64,000 nt of DNA, taken from positions 124,001-188,000 of the forward strand of contig CAVOYQ010000009.1 in the NCBI GenBank assembly GCA_963700705.1, read 5' to 3'. Position numbers and translations under genes: made by a program. Of the stretch, positions 28,786 through 38,472 are shown piece by piece; positions within the stretch are counted from its first letter, which is position 1, and each line of letters starts with the position of its first letter. This DNA comes from JAHEFT01 sp963700705. Its GTDB lineage: Bacteria; Pseudomonadota; Gammaproteobacteria; Xanthomonadales; SZUA-36. The notes beneath the pieces were generated by a model. That model searched no databases. It was given only the letters and a program-made list of their open reading frames with translations, and was not told the DNA's origin.

Positions 28786-29897
28786 TGAGAATTTACTACC
28801 TCATAAATGGCTTCAATGGCGGTGGTGCAGCATTGCCCATTCCCGAGTTGGTCGACGTGATGCAGGCCCGCGGACACACGGTGACGGTCTACGGCCTGAT
28901 GCTTCAGGACGGGAAAGCATGCGCAAGGTTTGACCGGGCGCAAATAGAGCACCGGGTGCTCGGTCGGGGCAAGTGGGATCTGGCCGTATCGTGGACCAAT
29001 CTGCTCAAAAGCCTGAAACGTGATCGACCGGACCTGATCTGGACCTCCTTGACCCGTGCGACCCTGTTCGGTCAAATGGCCGGAAAACACCTGGGCATAC
29101 CGGTGGTTAGCTGGCAGCACAGTGCTTTTCTGAAACCCTCCAACCTGTTCCTGCTGCGGCGTACTCACCGGCTCACCCGGCGCTGGCTGGCGGATTCGGA
29201 AAACGTAAAGGAATATGCCGTGAACCGGATCGGAGTGAGCCTGGACCGGGTCAGTATCTGGCCGATGTTCCAGGTTCATCCCGATGCGCCAAAATCTCAC
29301 CCTTGGCCGGGGCACGGTCCCCTTCGTATCGGCAGCCTCGGCCGGCTGCATATCAACAAGCGGTACGACAGCCTGGTTCGTGTTGTCGCCCTGATGCAAA
29401 AAAACCATCCGGACCTGGCCGGGCGTATGGAGTTTGTCGTCGGCGGGGTAGGGCCGGAGCAGCATGCGCTGGAAGCATTGGTGAAAAAAACAGGTGTCAG
29501 TGATTTCAGTTTTGCGGGGTTCATCAATGAACCGATGGAATTCCTCGCAAGCCTGCATATTTACGTTCAGACATCACACCATGAGGGACTTTGCATCGCC
29601 GCTCACGAGGCGATGGGAGCTGCGCTTCCGGTGGTTGCCACCCGGGTAGGGCAACTCCGGCACAGCATCATTGAAGGAAAAACCGGTATGTTGTGCGATG
29701 TGGGAGATGAAAGTGCGCTTGCCGCTTCGATCGCATCATTGGTGCGAGAACCCGGAAAGGCGCATATCATGGGAATTGCGGCTCTTGAGCGGGTCACATC
29801 GCTGTTCAGCCCCGAAGCGTTTCGCCGCAGCGGTGAGTCATTTTTACACACACTGGAAGCTGAGATTTTTCCGCCGGATCGACCGGCAAAACCATGA
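28785..29897 (+). CDS. glycosyltransferase family 4
   Basis: A 370-residue GT-B enzyme starting at the ATG overlapped with the flippase stop; the longer open frame from 28686 is part of the flippase region. MRIYYLINGFNGGGAAL is the usual first strand, followed by PLRIGSLGRLHINKRYDSLV and the donor-site block TSHHEGLCIAAHEAMGAALPVVAT, with EGLCIAAHEA standing for the GT4 E-x7-E motif. GT4 enzymes are retaining transferases using nucleotide-sugar donors. The gene is coupled downstream to an efflux outer-membrane protein gene by an ATGA overlap. Confidence 0.9.
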   Translation: MRIYYLINGFNGGGAALPIPELVDVMQARGHTVTVYGLMLQDGKACARFDRAQIEHRVLGRGKWDLAVSWTNLLKSLKRDRPDLIWTSLTRATLFGQMAGKHLGIPVVSWQHSAFLKPSNLFLLRRTHRLTRRWLADSENVKEYAVNRIGVSLDRVSIWPMFQVHPDAPKSHPWPGHGPLRIGSLGRLHINKRYDSLVRVVALMQKNHPDLAGRMEFVVGGVGPEQHALEALVKKTGVSDFSFAGFINEPMEFLASLHIYVQTSHHEGLCIAAHEAMGAALPVVATRVGQLRHSIIEGKTGMLCDVGDESALAASIASLVREPGKAHIMGIAALERVTSLFSPEAFRRSGESFLHTLEAEIFPPDRPAKP

Positions 29898-31327
29898 TGA
29901 AAAGGGATCAAAGCATAAACCCGTTTACTGCTCGAAAACCGCTGTTCGCACCGGTGAGTACCCTGGTTGCCCTGGTGCTGTTGAGTGCCTGCAGCTCTTA
30001 TCGGCCTTTGCCGCTCGGGGACCAGGCGCCCCTCGCGACCAGTCTGCAGGAATTGAGTATTGACGCGAGCGCCTTTGATTCTGCACCCGCCGGTGGTTAT
30101 CAAGTCGAGCCAGCCGATGGCCTCGACCTCACCGAGATAGGTATTCTCGCCGTTCTGAACAACCCGGACCTGAAAGCCCAGCGCGCCGCCTGGCAACTGG
30201 CGGGCGCCCAGGCATTTGCCGCTGGCCTGTTACCGGACCCGCAACTGGCCGTAGGCCTGGATCGCCCGACCGGCAACAAGGCTGGACTGGTCAATCCCTG
30301 GCTGGTGGATGTGGCTTACGACATTGTTCCGCTGATCACCCGCCAGGCGCGGGTCGACGCCGCGAGTAAGGGTCAGGAGAAAGTCTACCTGGAGTTGCTG
30401 TGGCGGGAGTGGCAGGTGATACAGCAAGCGCGCAGCCTGGCGGTACGCCTGTACTTCGAAACGGAGCAACTCGCCCTGTTGCAAAACATCCGCAGTCTTT
30501 ACCTGGATCGTTACCAGCGTTCCTCCCGGGCGCTTCAGGACGGCAACGTTACCCTGGACGTCAATGGCACGGACCTGACGGCCCTGCTCGATGTGCTTAG
30601 CCAGATCAGGCAATTGGAACAGACCAACTCCCAAACCATCCACAGCCTGAACTACCTGCTGGGACTGGACCCCGGGGTGTCCGTCAGCCTGACGGACTTG
30701 TCTGCTCCGGAGCGGTTGGATGCCGGACTAGTAAAGGCCGGGCTGGCTGGTCTGGCAGAGGTTCGACCCGACCTGCTGGCCCTGCAGGCGGGGTATGCAA
30801 GCCAGGAGTCAAATGTCAGGGCGGCGATCCTGGCCCAGTTCCCGTCGATCGGCATCGGGGTCAATAATGCGCGCGATACTGACAATATACACAGTGTTGG
30901 TTTGAGCATCAGCCTCAGCCTGCCACTGTTCAGCGGCAACCGCGGAAATATCGCCATCGAGCGCGCCACGCGTCATCAGCTGCATGAGGAATATAGTGCC
31001 CGCTTGGCCAGTGCCGTTACCGATGTCGATCTGCTGTTGTCCCTGCAAGCCATATTGCAGCAGCAGCAGTCTGAACTGGAGACCTACCTGCCCAGGCTGG
31101 AAGTTATCGTGGGAAGTGCCCGCGAGGCATACGCGAGAGGCGATATCGACGCCCTGACATTTCTGAACTTGGAATCCACCTGGGTGAACAAACGGCTGGA
31201 GCAGATCAACCTGAACCAGTTGCTATGGGAAAGCCGGATCGCCCTCGAGACCCTTCTGGCTTTACCTGGATATCCGTCGCAAGCACTGCTTCCGGCCCCG
31301 GCAGCGAGAGATGAAAAGCCATTATGA
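29894..31327 (+). CDS. TolC-family outer-membrane efflux lipoprotein
   Basis: A 477-residue protein with a lipoprotein signal ending LVALVLLSAC and two outer-membrane efflux (OEP) repeats. AVLNNPDLKAQRAAWQLAGAQ is the first helix region and ARGDIDALTFLNLESTWVNK is the second-repeat helix. It would form the outer duct for the adaptor and RND pump encoded directly downstream. Start and stop overlap neighbours (ATGA), giving a tight chain GT4-TolC-adaptor-pump. Confidence 0.88.
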   Translation: MMKRDQSINPFTARKPLFAPVSTLVALVLLSACSSYRPLPLGDQAPLATSLQELSIDASAFDSAPAGGYQVEPADGLDLTEIGILAVLNNPDLKAQRAAWQLAGAQAFAAGLLPDPQLAVGLDRPTGNKAGLVNPWLVDVAYDIVPLITRQARVDAASKGQEKVYLELLWREWQVIQQARSLAVRLYFETEQLALLQNIRSLYLDRYQRSSRALQDGNVTLDVNGTDLTALLDVLSQIRQLEQTNSQTIHSLNYLLGLDPGVSVSLTDLSAPERLDAGLVKAGLAGLAEVRPDLLALQAGYASQESNVRAAILAQFPSIGIGVNNARDTDNIHSVGLSISLSLPLFSGNRGNIAIERATRHQLHEEYSARLASAVTDVDLLLSLQAILQQQQSELETYLPRLEVIVGSAREAYARGDIDALTFLNLESTWVNKRLEQINLNQLLWESRIALETLLALPGYPSQALLPAPAARDEKPL

Positions 31328-32370
31328 AAAAGAGCCTGGTTAGTACCCTATGCGAATTGTTCATGGTGATGGCCATCATCTCTGGCGGAAACGCCGCAAT
31401 GGCCCAGGATAGCCCCAGCGTGCTGGTGAAAACCGCCGAGGTCAGGATGCAAGATGTCACCGAAACGCTGACGGCCTACGGGGTGCTGGAACCTGATCCC
31501 GACCAGGTGGTGAGCCTTTCGCTTCCCCACGCGGGACTGATCAACCGTGTATGGGTGCGCCTGGGGCAGAGGGTCAGGAGCGGGGATCAACTGCTCGAGG
31601 TGATCACCGCACCGGATGCGCGGATGCAATACCTGCAGGCCCAGAGTGCGGTGGACTATGCACGGCGCGAGTTGGAGCGGCAACAGAGGCTTCAGTCTGA
31701 ACAGCTGGCGACCACCTCGCAGGTGGATGCCGCCAACAAGAGCCTGGTTGACGCGCAGTCAACGCTCAGGGCGCTGCAGCAAAGAGGTCTGGACATGGCC
31801 GAGGTCACGTTGCGCGCGCCCATGGATGGAGTCATCACACGGTTGGACGTCTCGCAAGGGCAGCGGGTGCAGGCGGATACAACGGCCCTGTTGATCGCTG
31901 CGGAACAGCGATTGATCGCCCGGCTCGGTGTTGAACCCGAAGACCTGGACAATGTAGCGGTAGGCACGGCGGTCACGGTGACCTCCGTTTTTGTGCCCGA
32001 TGTCCGGATTGAAACCACGGTGCGCGAGGTTCACGCCATGATCGACCCCGCCACGCAACTGGTCGAAGTGTTGGCGGATATTCCGGCAGCCGAGATCAAG
32101 CACCTGGTATTGGGTAGCCGCATTTCCGGTTTGATCCAGCGGGACTCCGCACCGGCGCTGGTTGTTCCCCGCAGCGCGGTACTGGGTGAGCCGGGTCACG
32201 CCTACCTGTATACGGTAGACAAAAATACAGCCCGCCGCGTCGAAGTGGAAGCCGGATCGGAAACAGCCGGTGACATTGCGGTGACCGGAGCCCTGCAGCC
32301 GGGTGACGTGGTGGTGGTGACCGGAAACTATGAGCTGCAGGACGGCATGACAGTCAGGATCGAACCTTGA
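31324..32370 (+). CDS. RND efflux periplasmic adaptor (HlyD/MFP family)
   Basis: A 348-residue membrane fusion protein with a Sec signal (ISGGNAAMA). It has the barrel-sandwich half-motifs (HAGLINRVWVRLGQRVRSGD and TLRAPMDGVITRLDVSQGQR), an alpha-helical hairpin between them (AQSAVDYARRELERQQRLQ), then beta-barrel and membrane-proximal domains (TGALQPGDVVVVTGNYELQD). It links the pump to the TolC-type duct. The gene is intact and coupled on both sides. Confidence 0.9.
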   Translation: MKKSLVSTLCELFMVMAIISGGNAAMAQDSPSVLVKTAEVRMQDVTETLTAYGVLEPDPDQVVSLSLPHAGLINRVWVRLGQRVRSGDQLLEVITAPDARMQYLQAQSAVDYARRELERQQRLQSEQLATTSQVDAANKSLVDAQSTLRALQQRGLDMAEVTLRAPMDGVITRLDVSQGQRVQADTTALLIAAEQRLIARLGVEPEDLDNVAVGTAVTVTSVFVPDVRIETTVREVHAMIDPATQLVEVLADIPAAEIKHLVLGSRISGLIQRDSAPALVVPRSAVLGEPGHAYLYTVDKNTARRVEVEAGSETAGDIAVTGALQPGDVVVVTGNYELQDGMTVRIEP

Positions 32371-35300
32371 CGGATCTCGCGCACTGGTCGGCGAAACATC
32401 GCCGCTCGATCCTGTTCCTGGTCGCGATGCTGGCGCTGGCCGGCGTGGCCGCAGGATTCAAATTGCCCGTCGCCCTGTTTCCCCAGGTGAATTTCCCCCG
32501 GGTGGTGGTAACGCTGGAGGCTGGCGACCGGCCTGCCGACCAGATGGTGATCGCCATTACCCGGCAGGTGGAGCAGGCGGTGCGTACCGTCGCCGGGAGT
32601 GACCAGCCTGCGTTCCACCACCAGCCGCGGCAGCGCCCAGTTGTCGATCAATTTTGGTTGGGGTGATGACATGGTCGCCGCCCTGCTGCAGGTGGAGTCG
32701 GCGGTCAACCAGGTATTACCCGAACTGCCGGCCGGGACCCGGTTCAACGTTCGCCGCATGGATCCGACGGTGTTCCCGGTTGCAGCTTTCAGCCTCACTT
32801 CTGACAGCCAGTCCCTGGTGGAGCAGCGGGACATCGCCCAGTACCAGTTGGTGCCCCTGCTTTCGGCCATCGAGCGGCATCGCCAGGGTCGAGGTGCTGG
32901 GCGGAGAACAGGCGGAGTACCGGGTGGAAGTCGACCCGGAAAGGCTGGCCGCGTTTGCCTTGACCTTTGGCGATGTGGCGGCAGCACTATCGGCGAGTAA
33001 CGTATTGCAGGCTGTTGGAAGACTGGAAGATCACTACAAGCTCTACCTGGTTCTGTCAGATACCCGGATTCATTCGATGCAGACTATTCGAGAATACGGT
33101 TCTGCGCAGCGGCAGGACGGGCTGGTGCGTCTCGAAGATGTGGCGAAGGTTTATGTGCCACGATGCTCCGCAGTGGCTGCGGGTGACCGCCGACGGCCAG
33201 GATGCGGTGCTGGTCCAGGTTTACCAGCAGCCGGGTGGTAATACCGTCCAGATTGTCGATGAAGTCAGACCGGGTCCTGGACAGCTGGCAGCAGTTGCCG
33301 TCGGGTGTGCGTATCGCGAACTGGTACGATCAGAGCGAACTGATCACCGACGCCGCGAGAAGCGTTCGCGACGCTATCTCCATCGGCATCGTGCTTGCTG
33401 CGCTGGTCTTGCTGTTGTTCCTGCGCAGCCTGAAAATCACGCTGGTGGCCTTGCTGATCGTGCCGTCGGTTTTGGCCAGCACGGTCCTGTTGTTGCACGT
33501 GCTGCACATGAGTTTCAACATCATGACACTTGGCGGCATGGCCGCGGCGGTGGGCCTGATCGTCGATGACGCCATCGTAATGGTAGAGCACATCATTCGC
33601 CGGCTGCGCCAGAGCAGCGGGGATCTGTAGTGACCATTCGCGAGGCCGCCATTGAATTTGCGCTCGCCGCTGACAGGCTCTTCCGTCGCCACCATTATTA
33701 TCTTCACCCCGCTAGCTTTTCTCGAGGGCGTGACCGGGGCATTCTTCAAAGCCCTGTCCCTCACCATGGCCAGCAGCCTCTGATTTCATTCCTGCTGGCC
33801 TGGCTGGCGGTGCCCTTCTGGCGGAGCACTGGCTGAGTGCCAAGGACGCCGCAACTGAGGATCAGGGTCCGTGGTTTCAACGCCTGCTGTCCGGCTACGA
33901 GGCGCTTGATGCAACGCTTGCTGGGAGCGCCCTGGCTGGTTCTGCTGGGTATCACTCCGCTTATACTGCTGGGCTTCATCGCCTACCAGCAAGTTGGCTC
34001 CGGGTTCATGCCGGAGATGGATGAAGGTGGTTTCGTGCTGGACTACCGGGCCGAGGCCGGCACTTCGCTTTCCGAGACTGACCGGTTGCTGCAGCAGCTG
34101 GAAGAAATTTTGCAAGCCAACCCGGCCGTGCAGACTTACTCAAGGCGCACAGGATTGCAGTTGGGCGGGGGACTTACCGAGGCCAACGAGGGCGACTTTT
34201 TTGTGCGGCTTAAGCCCTTTCCCAGGGCGTCCGTTGGCGAAGTGATGGATGATGTGAGGGACAGGATCGAGGCTGAGGTCCCAGGTCTGGAAGTTGAGTT
34301 CATGTTGTTGATGGAAGATGTGATTGGCGATCTGACTGCGAATCCACAGCCCATTGAAATCAAGCTGTTTGGGGATCAGTTTGATGAACTCACCCGGGTG
34401 GCGCCTAATATTGCGCAGGCTATAGGGGCTATTGACGGAGTGGTTGATGTCAACCCCGGTTTGATGTTGGCAGGCGATGCTTTCAATATCATCGTGGACC
34501 GGGACAAGGCAGCTCTGGAGGGCATTGACCCGGATCTGGTTACACAGCAGCTGGGCGCCTGGTTTAGCGGTTTGGTGACTACCCAGGTCCAGGAAAGCTT
34601 CAAACTGGTGGGGGTTCGTATCTGGGTGCCGCTCGCTGACCGGGACAGAACCTCGGCCATCGACCGGATCTGGCTACGCGCGCCGGACGGTCACCGTTTC
34701 CCGCTAAGGCGAATCGCCCGAACCGTGATCGAAACCGGTCAACCACAAGTTGTACGTGACAACCTCAAGCGCATGGTGCCGGTCACAGCCCGTATCAGCG
34801 GCCGAGACCTGGGCTCGACCATCCGTGATGTCAAGCAAGTCCTGGCACAGCCCGGCCTGCTGCCGGCGGACATGTATTTCGAACTGGGTGGTCTTTACAA
34901 GCAGCAGCAAATCGCCTTTCGCGGCTTGTTGGCCGTTTTTGTATCGGCGTTGGCGCTGGTTTTCCTGCTGCTCCTGTTCCTGTACGAGGAATTCTCCGCC
35001 GCCCTGGCTATCCTGGTGTCGCCTTTGCTGGCCATGGCGGCGGTATTCACCGGGCTATGGGTGACCGGCATTGAACTGAACATCACGGCCATGATGGGTA
35101 TGACCATGATCGTGGGCATTGTTACGGAAGTGTCGATTTTCTATTTTTCGGAGTACCACGAACTCCTGCAAAACAACGTGGACCGGGATACGGCCCTGGT
35201 GCAGGCCGGGTGTAATCGCATGCGGCCCATCGTGATGACCACGCTGGCGGCCATTTTCGCATTGATGCCGCTGGCGCTGGCGCTGGGACAGGGTTCGGCG

Positions 35301-35429
35301 ATGCAACAACCGCTGGCCGTGGCGATTATCTCCGGGCTACTGGTGCAGGTGCCGCTGGTGGTGATCGTTATGCCTTTGCTTTACAGGTTCCTCGGGCGCG
35401 CACGGCAGGGCCAGGGATCCCTAGAATGA
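32367..35429 (+). pseudogene. RND efflux permease (5' half with many frame breaks)
   Basis: Fragments in order give a complete RND permease of about 1,020 residues: LAHWSAKHRRSILFLVAML, NFPRVVVTLEAGDRPADQ, VEVLGGEQAEYRVEVDPERL, GLIVDDAIVMVEHIIRRLRQ (the helix-4 Asp pair), FTPLAFLEGVTGAFFKALSL, and then an unbroken 530-residue C-terminal half from 33837 (FMPEMDEGGFVLDYRAEAGT, GMTMIVGIVTEVSIFYFSE). At least eight single-base changes (near 32602, 32875, 33165, 33270, 33675, 33780, 33815, 33912) are needed in the first 1.55 kb and none afterwards. Most sites are runs of G, C or T one base too long or too short. TTG start overlapping the adaptor stop. Confidence 0.85.
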
Positions 35430-36650
35430 ACGCTGCGGGATGTTCCCGGCAACGGGCTGAACCCAGCCGAAGGTGGTCACGGGGCGGGTCAGGTCTCTTT
35501 CCACGAACTTAGCTATCGCTCGCACCGAGCGCGTGGTTGAACTGTCTTTCTTTTGGTCAAAGCTGTAGGCAAAATTTCGCTGCTGGACCTGCAGGTAGTC
35601 GGCGTGGGTATCGAATCCACTTTCCAGCGCTGTTTCCAGCTGATCGATGTGATCGAAAACCGGCCCAAACTGCCAATGCAGGTAATTCGGGTCGTTTTCC
35701 CAGGCTTTGATCCCCGGGTTGGCGAACACACAGGGCCGCGGCTCCATCAGGAATTCATACACCTGGCTGCTGACGTCACCCAGGTACAGATCAGCCGCCA
35801 GCGTATAACTCATGTCGGTGCTCATCCGGCTTCCGGTATCAATGCGCATGTGCTCACATTCCCGGTATTTCTGGTCCACCGTCCCCGGCCTCCTGAATCG
35901 CCAGCTCTGCAGCGTTACCTGGAGTTTTTTCTCGAACAACATAATGTGTGGAGAAAAAATCAGGTTGTATTTATCGGAATGATAGAAGTAGTCGAGTACT
36001 TGTTGTCCGAAGCGATACCAGGACGACAGTTCGGTTGAGCAATGGGGGTTGTACAAGCACCGTGGGCCGGTCATTATCGAACAGCTTCAGAGGTTCGCGC
36101 TGAAGCATTCGGACTGCGTCAAATTTTGGGTAACCGCAGATCGCGTACTGGCCATGGCGCAACTGTCCGGCCGCCAGCAGTCGATCCCGTATTTTTCTTC
36201 CAGCCAGCAGACCAGGTCAAACTTTCCGCTGTCCTTGTCGAAGCCAATGGCCCGGTCACCGGCACCGTGCCGAGTGTGAATAAAACGAACGCCTGAGAGG
36301 CCGAAATGTGTTTTCAACAGCAAGGAAGTTTTTTCGGTGACGACCAGGGCGTCGAGATCTGCGAACCGGGCGACATTAGCCTTGAGCATGGCAATTTTTT
36401 CAACGGGGAAACATCCCGAAATGCGGGAACAGAGCCAGCCCACTGAGGCAGGCAAACTGAGGCGAACCCACTGGCAGCGGTGGCCCGGGTAATATTGCGC
36501 CAGTTCGCTTAAAACATCGTGCTGGACATCACTGGAAATATACAACCGGACCTCGATATCCGGGCGCTGTCGCGACAGTTCAAATGCAGTCGGGGCGCTA
36601 TGGAAAACCTGGTGAATCTGCTCGTGATTGAATAAAAACCCGATGTTCAA
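35421..36650 (-). pseudogene. CDP-glycerol glycerophosphotransferase-like protein (two frame breaks)
   Basis: About 409 residues after repair. NIGFLFNHEQIHQVFHSAPT starts a GT-B-like fold; VVTEKTSLLLKTHFGLSGVR, FIHTRHGAGDRAIGFDKDSG and ICGYPKFDAV match the CDP-glycerol:poly(glycerophosphate) transferase family, and SYTLAADLYLGDVSSQVYEF is its second-domain signature. Breaks lie near 36172 (one C missing, giving GIDLLAAG) and near 36048 (one T extra). It would transfer glycerol-phosphate or a related unit during surface glycan assembly. It is convergent with the RND pump gene, overlapping it by 9 bases. Confidence 0.72.
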
Positions 36651-36767
36651 ATGCGGAATTCCTCGTGACTGGTCTTGATTCAGACCGTAAGAGTGCGAAT
36701 GCCGGTCATGGCCGGCACTCTGTTAGACCGGCCGGTAGGGAAAATCAATCGCGAGAAAATTCAGAAT

Positions 36768-37787
36768 TCAGGGGTTTAACGAAAGATGAATGATTCCATC
36801 CTCTTCATACCAGGACAAATCGGTGGTCTCCAGGACCATGGCCAGGGATTCCATGGGCTCGGTTTCGACATTACCATGAAGGATGGTGTTGCTGGCCGCA
36901 TACTGCACTTCCGGGGATTCATAAACCAGGTCCTTACCCGTTTCCCGGCGAATCCAGTACAAAAAGTTCTCCAGCGTGCTGCCTTCCAGTGGGTAACCTG
37001 GCGTGAGTTTTTCCACCCACTGCCAGTCGTCGCCATAAGTCTTTGTGGTCGCGACACGGATGGCGCCGGAATCATCGACGATGGTCTCTTCTCCACGCCC
37101 GGCGACCAGCGAATCCGAGCCGTCATCTATATTCACAGTTCCTTCCCGCACCTTTACTTCGATGGCCTCATCGCCTGCGGAAACCATGAATTGGGTGCCC
37201 GTGTGGGTGATGGTTGCCAGGCGGGTGACAATGCTCAGCGGGCCGGCAGGATCAGCCGGCGCGGGGCCGGGCGGAACGTCCACGTATAATCTGCCTGAAA
37301 CCAGTTCAATTTCACTGGCGGAACGGAGTACGAGGCGGGTGTTCTGATCCACCCGGACAGCCATCCGGCCACCCCAGTTGATCGACAGGCCGGCCCCGGC
37401 ATCTGTCAAAAGCGTCTGCCGCGGCAAAAGCTGAAACACCGGACCTTGTGGACTCAGGACGGTGCGCTGTTGATCCAGGATAAGCGAAACCTGGCCATGG
37501 TGATTGTCCACTGTGCCCAAAGCCACACCGGGGCCTGACGCATCCCTGGGAGAAAACATCAGCGGTTGGACCAGCAAAACCATGAGAACGGAAGCCGCCA
37601 GGGCCCAGTAGGTGATTTTTCTGTTGCGGGCACGGCGTGCCTGCATCCGGTTCAGGTCTGCTGTAAATTGCTCGAATGCCGCCTGTTCGGCACCGGCGGG
37701 TGGCCGAGGCCTGGCGCTGACGCCCCGAAGCAGATCTTCGAAAGCCTGTTCGGATTGTTCCGGCATTTTATTGGCCCCGGGTCCCAT
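36768..37787 (-). CDS. FecR-family anti-sigma regulator with C-terminal STN-like domain
   Basis: A 339-residue protein. The N-terminal cytoplasmic part (about 1-58) would hold the sigma factor, a membrane helix follows (about 60-80, ITYWALAASVLMVLLVQPLM), then the FecR domain (about 95-235; TDAGAGLSINWGGRMAVRVD, TRLATITHTGTQFMVSAGDE, EVKVREGTVNI). The last 75 residues (LENFLYWIRRETGKDLVYES, HGNVETEPMESLAMVLETTD) look like an STN domain, which is usually found at the N-terminus of TonB receptors and secretins. The ATG overlaps the sigma stop (TAATG), so the two are coupled. It probably senses an outer-membrane receptor state. Confidence 0.82.
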   Translation of the reverse strand: MGPGANKMPEQSEQAFEDLLRGVSARPRPPAGAEQAAFEQFTADLNRMQARRARNRKITYWALAASVLMVLLVQPLMFSPRDASGPGVALGTVDNHHGQVSLILDQQRTVLSPQGPVFQLLPRQTLLTDAGAGLSINWGGRMAVRVDQNTRLVLRSASEIELVSGRLYVDVPPGPAPADPAGPLSIVTRLATITHTGTQFMVSAGDEAIEVKVREGTVNIDDGSDSLVAGRGEETIVDDSGAIRVATTKTYGDDWQWVEKLTPGYPLEGSTLENFLYWIRRETGKDLVYESPEVQYAASNTILHGNVETEPMESLAMVLETTDLSWYEEDGIIHLSLNP

Positions 37788-38404
37788 TATTCAAACTCCT
37801 CCTGGCCGGCATGATGGTCTCTTGCAGTGGAGTCAGCGTACAGTTCCTGGAATGCCGTGCGGGCCCGGAAAAGGATGGATTGGGTGGCCACCTGGCTCGT
37901 GCCGAGACGGTCTGCTATCTCCTTGACTGAAAGTCCCTCGATGTATTTCCACTCGATCACGTTACCGTATTTGAACGGCAAATTGTCGAGGACCCGGTGA
38001 ATCCGCATGACTTTTTGATCGCGGCCATACACGTCGTCAGGTTGGTCCGCAGTGGATTTGCTGGCCACCGTTTCGACCTTCTCAAACTCATTGAGATTGG
38101 TTTCCAGCACGATCGCCTGGTTGTAGCGGGATTGCCGTTGCAGGACATCCAGGATTTCATTGTTGCAGATGGAACACATCCAGGTGAACAGGCTGGAGTC
38201 ACCCCGGAATTTATCCAGATTCAACAGTATTTTGGCTAGAGTGCTTTGCACAACTTCTCTCGTGGCCTCATGGTCCCCGGACATACGATTTATCGCGAAG
38301 CGATACAGTCGGGGAAAGAATTCATCAAAGAAAAGTTTCGAATCCGAATCGTCCCCGGCCAAAAGCGCCTGTGCCCGTTTTTTTTCGTTCTTGTAAGTCA
38401 GCAC
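37787..38404 (-). CDS. ECF-type RNA polymerase sigma factor
   Basis: A 205-residue sigma-70 family member with region 2 (FFPRLYRFAINRMSGDHEAT, REVVQSTLAKILLNLDKFRG, SLFTWMCSICNNEILDVLQR) and region 4 (LPFKYGNVIEWKYIEGLSVK, EIADRLGTSQVATQSILFRA). GTG start. It pairs with the FecR-type anti-sigma encoded immediately after. Its targets are likely iron- or glycan-uptake receptors; no receptor gene follows directly, so the regulon is elsewhere, possibly the STN receptor at 23.8-26.4 kb. Confidence 0.88.
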   Translation of the reverse strand: MLTYKNEKKRAQALLAGDDSDSKLFFDEFFPRLYRFAINRMSGDHEATREVVQSTLAKILLNLDKFRGDSSLFTWMCSICNNEILDVLQRQSRYNQAIVLETNLNEFEKVETVASKSTADQPDDVYGRDQKVMRIHRVLDNLPFKYGNVIEWKYIEGLSVKEIADRLGTSQVATQSILFRARTAFQELYADSTARDHHAGQEEFE

Positions 38405-38472
38405 ACCAATCGCCTTTTATACCCGTTAGACGGTTCTGCAAATGAAATCATTCATCACATTATAATGAATGC

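Noticed and set aside
36680..36725. Terminator after fecR (AGAGTGCC...GGCACTCT-like stem)
   Set aside because: A stem with a bulge is present but no T run follows on the reverse strand, so I do not call it a terminator.
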